Shown piece after piece: positions 1 to 5,505 of a stretch of DNA of 6,522 bases. A program made the translations under genes and the position numbers. Each line of letters opens with the position of its first letter. Within the stretch, counting starts at the first letter, position 1. Under the pieces are notes generated by a model that searched no databases, had not been told where the DNA came from, and saw only the letters and a program-made list of their open reading frames with translations. The DNA comes from Candidatus Zixiibacteriota bacterium (lineage in GTDB: Bacteria; Zixibacteria; MSB-5A5; UBA10806): the NCBI GenBank assembly GCA_003520965.1, contig DOTU01000347.1:1-6522 (forward strand), written 5' to 3'.

Positions 1-544
1 GTAGGAGAAATAGCGAGTTATCACCTATCCATTCGATGACCATTGCTCGAATTCTATCTTCAGCTAAAGTCCCGATATTATTCCTCATTACTCCATCTAA
101 CGTAATACCTAAAGTGGCAATTATTGTGCGGTAGCCATTTTTGATTGTCCATTTTGTTGAATTTTTAATTATTGAGGAGATAAAAGTATTAAATATTCTT
201 GCTATCTTTAATGCTTTTTCAGGACCCAGTTTGCCTTTGCCTTCTTCGAGAGATTCTATACTACCTAAATAATCCTTTGCTGCTTTTAATGATAGACCAC
301 ACAAACCCCTGTAATAAATGATAGCCTTTGAATTGTTCAGTAACACATCCGGGTGACAAAATACTTTTTTGGGATCATACCCTTTTTGGTCAATTGCATA
401 GGCCCAAACTTTCTCGTCAATTAGAAAAGAAGACAATGGCTCCCAGTTAAGTTCCTTTTTGAACTTTCGAATTATATTTAAGGCCTTAATATCCCTTTTC
501 TTTTGAAGTGACGTAACTATAAGAAGGGATCTGGTCAATCGCAT
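1..544 (-). CDS. Putative type II restriction endonuclease, partial (cut by left window edge)
   Basis: The minus-strand frame is open without a stop from about position 586 to the left edge, so the C-terminus is missing. From the first in-frame ATG (544-542) about 181 residues are visible. The protein is basic and rich in Lys and Ile, with segments such as FCHPDVLLNNSKAIIYYRGL and a later LDGVMRNNIGTLAEDRIRAM. An HPD followed by a YYR-type block reminds me of type II restriction enzymes of the XcyI/XamI kind, but I cannot confirm the family. No PD-(D/E)xK centre is recognisable in the visible part. The main support is context: it follows a DNA methyltransferase on the same strand after a short gap, the usual M-R arrangement, and is equally AT-rich. 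The start is uncertain. A good Shine-Dalgarno (AGGAG, 588-584) lies 6 nt before an in-frame ATA at 577, and the ATG at 544 has no good site. The recognition sequence cannot be inferred. Confidence 0.55.
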   Translation of the reverse strand, partial: MRLTRSLLIVTSLQKKRDIKALNIIRKFKKELNWEPLSSFLIDEKVWAYAIDQKGYDPKKVFCHPDVLLNNSKAIIYYRGLCGLSLKAAKDYLGSIESLEEGKGKLGPEKALKIARIFNTFISSIIKNSTKWTIKNGYRTIIATLGITLDGVMRNNIGTLAEDRIRAMVIEWIGDNSLFLL

Positions 545-599
545 CTCATGCGAATACTTATTGGGTTCTGTAACTATGGCATGCTCCTACTATATAAAC

Positions 600-2063
600 T
601 TATTTTTTTTGCCACACATACACGCATTTTCTTAATTCGTTTCTACCATGAACTCCCATTTGCTGACTACTATTACCCTTACCATTAGGTAATATCCAGA
701 TATGTTCAATGGTAAATCCCGCCATGGAGGCGAAATCTGAAAGTATAAGATCGACGGGAATCTCATCGCCATTATATTGAACATTGTCGTTAACCATGAT
801 AACCCTGCCGCCTGGCTTTAGAATTCGATAGAACTCACCTATTAGGACATTTAGCTCGTAGAAATAGTTTTCAACCAGATTAGGAATATTGTTATTATTG
901 AGTTTATCTTCATCACGAGCGTTTATTAAATTCTGTATAATTTCTTTCAATTCCTTTTGATTATCAAAACGCCTTTGTATTTCCTTAAATGCACGTCCGT
1001 CACCCTTTCTATTATAATAATCTTCAAATGCTTGTTTCTTACTCTTATTCTCAACCGTGCAAGATAGCATACATTGCCTTAAATCTTTTACGGCTTCATC
1101 ATCCTTTCCCATAAATGCCAATTCTAATGCATATGTTCTAGTATAATCATATCTATTACAGTAAGGGGGAGAGGTAATTATTAAATTAAATTTATCCTTC
1201 GTCATAAGAGGAATTTCATCCAAACAGGATCCCTCAATCACTTTTATACTATTAATATTTTTGGAATCCTTATACATCCTAATATCTTCTATAATAATAT
1301 TTAACTTTTGATCGAGAGCGTCGTGAAATTGGCTGATTTGCCCTTTATTAAATTGTGACTTTAACTTTCTATCCGAACGACAGTCCCATCTGAGATATTG
1401 GCCATCCTTACGAGTATAGCTAATATCCTCCAAAATGGATAAGCAAGCGAACCAGAATATATAGCGAATATCATCGTCCTTGATTTTGGCAAGAAAATCT
1501 AAGTAATTTATTAGGGCAAGTTCGGTTTTTAAATGGAAAGCCCCTTTAGTAATAGTTAGATAGCCAATTTTTGCCTTACTATTATTATTAGAATAAAAAT
1601 TGGTGGTCTTAAATTTCTTATAAACCCTGTTGAATTTTACAGTATTAATTTTGCTGGCAACTAATCTTGCTTTTATTGCGGCAACGCCAATTGGCATAAT
1701 TTCAATACCAGTGGCTTTCCACCCGGCATTGGCCGCCACCGTCAGGGCTGTTCCCGTACCAGCAAAAGGATCTAAAATTGACGGATCCTTAGCATTGCTT
1801 GGACTATATAATTCTAAGAAATGCTTTATTAAATCTGAGGAAAAAGCCTCCTTAAATTTTAACCAGCGATAAAATGCTTGCTTTTTACTTCCTTGATAAG
1901 AAACTAATTCTCTAGTGAGTTTGGGATTAATCTCCATTATCGATGAATATTTTTTATAAAGCTCATCGTAAGGGTTATTATCCCTTATCGAATATTTGGT
2001 CGTCCTAAAAGGGGCAATTATTGGAAGCGCAAGGGTGGTATTTAAATGTGGTAAGGTCTTCAT
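600..2063 (-). CDS. DNA methyltransferase, N4-cytosine type, of a type II restriction-modification system
   Basis: A 487-residue S-adenosylmethionine-dependent DNA methyltransferase that would protect the host genome from the adjacent endonuclease. Numbered from the ATG at 2063, an N-terminal block SYQGSKKQAFYRW (about 55-67) leads to the AdoMet-binding motif I, DPFAGTGT (98-105), and an acidic residue of motif II at E121 (GIEIMP). The catalytic motif IV is TSPPY (297-301), typical of N4-cytosine enzymes, although N6-adenine activity cannot be excluded. KPGGRVIMVND (about 416-426) is a late Rossmann-fold motif. About 190 residues separate motifs I and IV, including RKDGQYLRW, so the target-recognition part may lie there, an alpha-like order. 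A TTG at 2078 in frame would add five residues. I prefer the ATG because it has GGGGA just upstream and leaves a 5' leader of about 26 nt from the predicted promoter. The gene is AT-rich (37% G+C in one sampled line), suggesting horizontal acquisition. Confidence 0.9.
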   Translation of the reverse strand: MKTLPHLNTTLALPIIAPFRTTKYSIRDNNPYDELYKKYSSIMEINPKLTRELVSYQGSKKQAFYRWLKFKEAFSSDLIKHFLELYSPSNAKDPSILDPFAGTGTALTVAANAGWKATGIEIMPIGVAAIKARLVASKINTVKFNRVYKKFKTTNFYSNNNSKAKIGYLTITKGAFHLKTELALINYLDFLAKIKDDDIRYIFWFACLSILEDISYTRKDGQYLRWDCRSDRKLKSQFNKGQISQFHDALDQKLNIIIEDIRMYKDSKNINSIKVIEGSCLDEIPLMTKDKFNLIITSPPYCNRYDYTRTYALELAFMGKDDEAVKDLRQCMLSCTVENKSKKQAFEDYYNRKGDGRAFKEIQRRFDNQKELKEIIQNLINARDEDKLNNNNIPNLVENYFYELNVLIGEFYRILKPGGRVIMVNDNVQYNGDEIPVDLILSDFASMAGFTIEHIWILPNGKGNSSQQMGVHGRNELRKCVYVWQKK

Positions 2064-2095
2064 ATTATCCCCGAACAAAGCATATTTCTTTTTCT

Positions 2096-2124
2096 ATTAT
2101 AAATCATTTTAACAAATAAGTCAA
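2096..2124 (-). promoter_or_regulatory. Sigma70-type promoter of the restriction-modification cassette
   Basis: On the minus strand TTGACT (2124-2119) and TATAAT (2101-2096) are separated by exactly 17 nt, a near-consensus housekeeping promoter. Transcription would begin near 2089, about 26 nt before the methyltransferase ATG at 2063. No controller-protein gene or obvious C-box is visible, so the pair may be expressed constitutively from this site. Confidence 0.8.
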
Positions 2125-2223
2125 TTCTACCCTTATTTTGCATAACTGAGCATCATCCCTATAGAATCTTGGACGCTTCTGGAATTAATCGCAAGCCCTT
2201 TTATCGATAACTTGGGAGATGCC

Positions 2224-2241
2224 AGGCTTATGAGCCTTTTT
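2224..2241 (+). terminator. Possible weak intrinsic terminator upstream of rpmH
   Basis: AGGCT (2224-2228) and AGCCT (2233-2237) form a 5-bp stem with a TATG loop, followed by a run of T to 2241. The stem is short, so the call is weak. In the plus direction no gene precedes it within the window. If real, it may be a relic of a plus-strand gene formerly upstream of rpmH, or it may shield the rpmH promoter from read-through. Confidence 0.3.
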
Positions 2242-2243
2242 CC

Positions 2244-2271
2244 TTGACTCCCGGCCATTTATCCCTATATT
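2244..2271 (+). promoter_or_regulatory. Sigma70-type promoter of the rpmH operon
   Basis: TTGACT (2244-2249) and TATATT (2266-2271) are separated by 16 nt. Transcription would start near 2278, leaving a leader of about 43 nt before the rpmH ATG. This is the only strong plus-strand promoter found upstream of rpmH and would drive rpmH, rnpA and yidD together. Confidence 0.7.
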
Positions 2272-2320
2272 GCAAGACTGGTTATAAAGTAGTAAGTTCT
2301 AAGGTTTTGTAGAGGATATT

Positions 2321-2467
2321 ATGAAAAGAACGTATCAACCGTCAAACCGTAAACGCAAAAACGACCACGGCTTCCGTAAAAGAATGGCCACAAAAGCCGG
2401 TCGCGACGTCCTCAAGGCCCGCCGCGCTAAAGGACGCCATAAACTCACTGTCTCCGACGAGGCCTAA
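2321..2467 (+). CDS. rpmH: 50S ribosomal protein L34
   Basis: A 48-residue, highly basic protein of the large ribosomal subunit. It begins MKRTYQPSNRKRKNDHGFRK, continues RMATKAGRDVLKARRAKGRH and ends KLTVSDEA. The MKRTYQPS start, HGFRKRM and the run of Arg/Lys before GRHKL are the classic L34 signature. L34 is usually 44-50 residues, so this is full length, slightly extended at the C-terminus. The ribosome-binding site AGAGGA (2311-2316) lies 4 nt before the ATG, and a promoter lies about 50 nt further upstream. The 3' end probably overlaps the start of rnpA in another frame, a compact arrangement known for this gene pair. Confidence 0.98.
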   Translation: MKRTYQPSNRKRKNDHGFRKRMATKAGRDVLKARRAKGRHKLTVSDEA

Positions 2468-2804
2468 CAACTCGTTCCCGCGGGCCAACCGCCTGCACGG
2501 ACGCACCAATTTCCTGGCTGTCATCACCGGACGCGCCTCAAAACGTCTCCGGGGCCGCTGGTGCGAGTTGGTGGTTGCCCAAACAGGGGAGAGCGAGTCA
2601 CAGACAGAGTTCGGCATCTCGGTCTCGCGCAAGGCTGGCAATGCGGTCAGGCGCAACCGTCTCAAACGGATTATCCGGGAGCACCTGCGCACTCATAAAG
2701 GAAGCTGGCCCGCGAACAAAATGGTGGTCATCAGAATAAAGTGGACGGTTGACGACGAAGCCGGTCTCCTCGCGGAACTGGAAGATATGCTCGTAACTTT
2801 ATGA
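2448..2804 (+). CDS. rnpA: Ribonuclease P protein component (non-canonical start)
   Basis: Protein subunit of RNase P, which with the catalytic RNA removes 5' leaders from pre-tRNAs. From the CTG at 2448 it is 118 residues, close to the usual length of about 115-120. The conserved N-terminal block FPRANRLHGRTNF is followed by FGISVSRKAGNAV and the RNA-binding RNR motif, RRNRLKRIIREH (R69-N70-R71). The C-terminus is EDMLVTL. In this frame no ATG, GTG or TTG occurs between the stop at 2322-2324 and a TTG at 2568. Starting at that TTG would delete the conserved N-terminal block, so it is unlikely to be the real start. Candidates are CTG 2448, which I chose as the more usual near-cognate codon, and ATA 2439, which sits 4 nt after AAAGGA (2429-2434). 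Both lie inside rpmH. The identity is secure; the start is not. Confidence 0.85.
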   Translation: MSPTRPNNSFPRANRLHGRTNFLAVITGRASKRLRGRWCELVVAQTGESESQTEFGISVSRKAGNAVRRNRLKRIIREHLRTHKGSWPANKMVVIRIKWTVDDEAGLLAELEDMLVTL

Positions 2805-3019
2805 TGATTATAATAGGAAAAATACTCTCCGGCGTGGTGAAGCTCTATCAGCTTACGCTCGGCACCGTGCTGGGCGGACGATGCCGCTACTACCCATCCT
2901 GCTCCGAATACGCCCGTCAGACGCTGGTCAAAGACGGTGCGTTGAAAGGGTTGGCCAAGACCGCCTGGCGTCTCTTGCGCTGCAACCCCTGGAGCCGCGG
3001 AGGGGTCGACCCGGCTTAA
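2801..3019 (+). CDS. yidD: Membrane protein insertion efficiency factor YidD
   Basis: A 72-residue YidD-family protein, thought to sit at the inner face of the cytoplasmic membrane and assist YidC-dependent insertion of membrane proteins. A hydrophobic or amphipathic N-terminus (about 1-24) precedes the family signature RCRYYPSCSEYA (27-38) with its two conserved Cys (C28, C34), and then RCNPWSRGGVDP (60-71) with a third Cys (C61). The size matches the family. The ATG overlaps the rnpA stop as ATGA (2801-2804), so translation is probably coupled to rnpA. A second Met follows directly and could also be used. Its position between rnpA and yidC is the standard conserved order. Confidence 0.96.
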   Translation: MMIIIGKILSGVVKLYQLTLGTVLGGRCRYYPSCSEYARQTLVKDGALKGLAKTAWRLLRCNPWSRGGVDPA

Positions 3020-3084
3020 TTTGCATTGATGTTACTATTTTTTGGAGATATCTGTATTAATAAATAGACTTGATGAAAAATTAG

Positions 3085-3114
3085 TGTAGGGGCGTATTGC
3101 AATACGCCCTTACA
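3085..3114. repeat. Long palindrome (REP-like) between yidD and yidC
   Basis: GGGCGTATTG (3090-3099) is followed immediately by its exact reverse complement (3100-3109). The arms extend outward to TGTAG on the left and TTACA on the right, with one G-T mismatch, giving 15-bp arms and no unpaired loop. The T-run expected of an intrinsic terminator is absent downstream (TTATTT only). I recognise this general sequence as resembling dispersed palindromic repeats of other genomes, but only one copy lies in this window. Confidence 0.75.
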
Positions 3115-3173
3115 TTATTTAAAGATAATATGCACATAACAAAAAAATACCATTCTGATAATAGATTCTAACT

Positions 3174-4901
3174 ATGGACAAAAAAGCAATTATCGGTTTC
3201 GTTCTAATCATGGCGCTCCTGCTCCTATGGATGCCGCTATGGAATGCCATATTTCCTCCCAAACCGCAGCCGGTCAAAGCGCCGATTGATAGCACAGCAG
3301 TGCATACTCCCGGTCTGGCCGATACCTCGCATACCAAACCCGAGAGCCTGGCGACTGCACTGCCGACTACTCTCGCTCCGCCCGATTCGACTGCCACAGC
3401 CGATTCCACTCAAGAGCCGGAGAGGCTTATTACTATCGATACCCGTACTATCCGCGTCGTGCTTTCCTCGATTGGTGGCACGGTCAAGCAGGTTGTCCTA
3501 AAACATTATCTCAATTTCAACGGAGAGCAAGTGCAGTTCCTTGGCGAGCAATCCACCCCCGAGTGGGCCCGTTACGGCGCTCTGACAATCGGATATAACG
3601 ACCGCCTCTCAACTTTCAATAGCCAGAGCTTTCATGTCGAGGGCGATAGCACTATCCTCAATCCACAGGATACCTCTTCCATCGTGACATTCACCTACGC
3701 TGCCCCCAACGGCGCAAAGGTTATCAAGAAATATACTTTCCATTATAACGATTATATTTTCGATCTCGATGTTGATATCAAAGACCCTGCCAAGCTCAAT
3801 TTGGCGCAGGGTGTGACTCTTGGCTGGTTTGCCCCCCTTGAGCCGACCGAATTGGATATCACGCAGGATAAGGGGAAGCTCGGCGGCTTTTTCAGCATGG
3901 GCGGCGAGTTTGATTATTTCAAGAAGATCAAAGGCGATACGCTGAAACAGATCGTCACCGGCCCAATCGATTGGGTGGCGACTCGCACCAAATATTTCAC
4001 CGCGGTTGTGATGGCCCAAAGCGAGCCTGGCCGCGAGGTGGTCGTCCTCGGCGGCCGAGTTGCCCATCTCAATCCCAAGGGCGGTACGACTCCCTGGGAG
4101 GTTTTCGGCGCTGGCATTACCTACGATAACCCGCCCGCCGATGCGCATTTCGCTTTCAACATTTACACCGGCCCGCTCGATTATGATCGCCTTCAAAAGA
4201 TGGATAAGGGCTTATCGGCGCTGGTAGATTTCGGCTGGAAATATTTCCGTCCGTTTGCTATTGCCATACTCTGGTTTTTCACCAATCTGCACAAGGCGAT
4301 TCCCAACTACGGATTTGTTATCATTGTGTTCTCGATCATCATGAAAGTCATCTTCTGGCCGCTGACTCTCAAGAGCACCAAGTCGATGTACAAGATGAAG
4401 GAGATTCAGCCCAAACTCTCGGAGATAAAAGAGAAATACAAAAACGATCCGGCCAAGCTCAACACCGAAACGATGAAAGCCTACAAGGAGTATGGTGTCA
4501 ATCCGTTTGGAAGCTGCCTGCCGATGTTAATCCAGCTTCCGATTTTCTGGGCGCTTTACGCCGTGCTTTCCAACACTATCGAGCTTCGCGGCGCCGGCTT
4601 TGTTTTTTGGATAACCGATCTTTCGCAGCCTGATCCGTCGGGCAAACTCATTCCTCTGGGTATCGGGATTATGCCGATCATCATGGGCATAGCCATGTTC
4701 TTCCAGCAGAAGATGACCATTACCGATCCCAAGCAGAAGATGATGGTTTATTTGATGCCGGTCCTGTTCACCTATCTTTTCTCAAAATGGGCTTCCGGGC
4801 TGGTTCTCTACTGGACCGTATTTAGCGTCATCGGAATTTTGGAACAGTGGATGGTGCAGCGACATATCAAAGCTGAACAGGAAGCGAAACGAACCGGATA
4901 A
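3174..4901 (+). CDS. yidC: Membrane protein insertase YidC (Oxa1/Alb3 family, two-domain form)
   Basis: A 575-residue insertase that integrates proteins into the cytoplasmic membrane, alone or with SecYEG. An N-terminal signal-anchor helix (about 5-27) leads to a Pro/Thr/Ser-rich linker (about 30-82) and a large beta-rich P1-type periplasmic domain (about 85-345). The conserved C-terminal Oxa1 region (about 357-565) has helices near 380-397, 448-468, 493-512, 523-541 and 543-562, a charged cytoplasmic hairpin near 398-440, and the NPFGSCLPMLIQLPIFWALY block (443-462). Lys391 (IIMKVIFWPLT) occupies the position of the hydrophilic-groove Arg of E. coli and B. subtilis YidC. I believe Lys also occurs there in Bacteroidetes-type proteins. 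No clear Shine-Dalgarno precedes the ATG; the upstream bases are AT-rich and weakly structured. The C-terminal tail is short. Spacing from yidD (154 nt) allows separate transcription, although no strong promoter was found. Confidence 0.97.
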   Translation: MDKKAIIGFVLIMALLLLWMPLWNAIFPPKPQPVKAPIDSTAVHTPGLADTSHTKPESLATALPTTLAPPDSTATADSTQEPERLITIDTRTIRVVLSSIGGTVKQVVLKHYLNFNGEQVQFLGEQSTPEWARYGALTIGYNDRLSTFNSQSFHVEGDSTILNPQDTSSIVTFTYAAPNGAKVIKKYTFHYNDYIFDLDVDIKDPAKLNLAQGVTLGWFAPLEPTELDITQDKGKLGGFFSMGGEFDYFKKIKGDTLKQIVTGPIDWVATRTKYFTAVVMAQSEPGREVVVLGGRVAHLNPKGGTTPWEVFGAGITYDNPPADAHFAFNIYTGPLDYDRLQKMDKGLSALVDFGWKYFRPFAIAILWFFTNLHKAIPNYGFVIIVFSIIMKVIFWPLTLKSTKSMYKMKEIQPKLSEIKEKYKNDPAKLNTETMKAYKEYGVNPFGSCLPMLIQLPIFWALYAVLSNTIELRGAGFVFWITDLSQPDPSGKLIPLGIGIMPIIMGIAMFFQQKMTITDPKQKMMVYLMPVLFTYLFSKWASGLVLYWTVFSVIGILEQWMVQRHIKAEQEAKRTG

Positions 4902-4918
4902 TATCGTAATTTATTTCG

Positions 4919-4962
4919 TTGCGAGGAGTTTGGCGTTGCCGGACGATGAAGCAATCCCCTCG
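4919..4962. repeat. REP-like element, copy A, between yidC and the GIY-YIG gene
   Basis: TTGCGAGGAG at the left end and GACGATGAAGCAATCC at the right end resemble the ends of copy B at 5401-5430 (ATTGCGAG ... GGACGAAGCAATCC). The ends can pair as TTGC with GCAA, and CGAGG (4922-4926) can pair with CCTCG (4958-4962). The middle differs from copy B, so these are diverged members of one family. Confidence 0.55.
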
Positions 4963-4999
4963 TATCAATCCGCAATAATTTGATTTAAAGGATGTTGCT

Positions 5000-5290
5000 A
5001 TGGGCGAGAAAATCTATTCTGTTTATATAATGACCAATAAGCACAATGATGTGTTCTATACTGGTATCACCAATGATATTAAATCTCGGGCTTCAATTCC
5101 AAAGGTGAAATCTGCAAAAGGCATTGCTAAAAAGTATAATGATGAAAGAATGGTCTATTACGAGGCTTGCGGTGAGATTCCATCGGCTTTAGCCCGCGAG
5201 AAACAAATTAAGGCTAATTCGCGGAAGAAGAATGTTGAGCTAATCGAAAGTATTAATCCCAAGTGGTTGGATATTAATAAGACCAGATAA
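5000..5290 (+). CDS. Small GIY-YIG domain nuclease-like protein (COG2827/YhbQ type)
   Basis: A 96-residue single-domain protein of the small stand-alone GIY-YIG group. The first motif is VYIMTN (8-13) and the second is YTGIT (20-24), this group's versions of GIY and YIG. R30 fits the conserved Arg after the second motif, YYEACGEI follows, and AREKQIKAN carries the likely metal-binding catalytic Glu. It ends with an INPKWLDI block typical of the group. The ribosome-binding site AAAGGA (4987-4992) is 7 nt before the ATG. The family's role is uncertain; nuclease activity on DNA is inferred from the fold. The expected HK-type basic helix is replaced by a shorter, more divergent segment (about 31-40). 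The gene is AT-rich (38% G+C in one sampled line), lies where jag is often found, and is bracketed by REP-like elements, suggesting a late insertion. Confidence 0.88.
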   Translation: MGEKIYSVYIMTNKHNDVFYTGITNDIKSRASIPKVKSAKGIAKKYNDERMVYYEACGEIPSALAREKQIKANSRKKNVELIESINPKWLDINKTR

Positions 5291-5316
5291 AACTGCAATG
5301 CCTCATCGCAGGTAAT

Positions 5317-5331
5317 CCCGATCTTGTCGGG
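5317..5331. repeat. Short hairpin repeat CCCGA-TCTTG-TCGGG
   Basis: CCCGA (5317-5321) pairs with TCGGG (5327-5331) around a 5-nt loop, and T5316-A5332 adds a sixth pair. A looser form, CCCGA ... TCGGG, recurs at 5484-5501 just before mnmE, so this motif may belong to a repeat family. Confidence 0.5.
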
Positions 5332-5360
5332 ACGAGACCAACTGCTTTAAAGAAGCCGCG

Positions 5361-5384
5361 GCGTCAGGTCCCCGAACCTGACGC
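5361..5384. repeat. Perfect 9-bp stem-loop between the GIY-YIG gene and mnmE
   Basis: GCGTCAGGT (5361-5369) and ACCTGACGC (5376-5384) are exact reverse complements with a CCCCGA loop. AAACAGAAAA follows on the plus strand and no T-run follows on either strand, so it is not a standard intrinsic terminator. It may still stop or stabilise a transcript 3' end, but it looks more like an intergenic repeat unit. Confidence 0.65.
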
Positions 5385-5400
5385 AAACAGAAAACCTGTC

Positions 5401-5430
5401 ATTGCGAGTCCATTTGGACGAAGCAATCCG
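5401..5430. repeat. REP-like element, copy B, upstream of mnmE
   Basis: ATTGC (5401-5405) pairs with GCAAT (5423-5427), and inside it GTCCA (5408-5412) pairs with TGGAC (5415-5419) around a TT loop, separated by a small GA/GAA internal loop. This two-part hairpin is REP-like. Its ends match those of copy A at 4919-4962, on the other side of the GIY-YIG gene. Confidence 0.65.
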
Positions 5431-5505
5431 AATCTATGCGATTGAATACCCTGATAAAAAGCTTATCGAATGCCAGCTTCGTCCCCGATGAGGATTTCGG
5501 GTGCA

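Noticed and set aside
1630..1872. Plus-strand open frame of 80 codons opposite the methyltransferase.
   Set aside because: It is antisense to the motif I region of a well-supported gene and shows no recognisable domain.
2137..2145. DnaA-box-like 9-mer (TTATGCAAA on the minus strand) near rpmH, suggesting an origin of replication.
   Set aside because: It has one mismatch to TTATNCACA and stands alone; other near matches (TTATCCCTA at 2259, TTATCGATA at 2201) have two mismatches. There is no box cluster, AT-rich unwinding tract or dnaA gene.
2342..2692. Minus-strand frame opposite rpmH and rnpA.
   Set aside because: It overlaps two strongly recognised genes and has no family signature or ribosome-binding site of note.
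2321..2804. A programmed frameshift fusing L34 to RNase P protein.
   Set aside because: A +1 shift is needed, and no classic slippery sequence is visible before the TAA at 2465-2467. Near-cognate initiation is the simpler explanation.
3609..4196. Minus-strand open frame of 195 codons opposite yidC.
   Set aside because: It lies wholly within the yidC coding region; the long frame is a by-product of GC-rich codon use and has no recognisable family.
5361..5384. Reading the 9-bp stem-loop as a rho-independent terminator of the GIY-YIG gene.
   Set aside because: No T-run follows on either strand, so it is listed as a repeat or stem-loop only.
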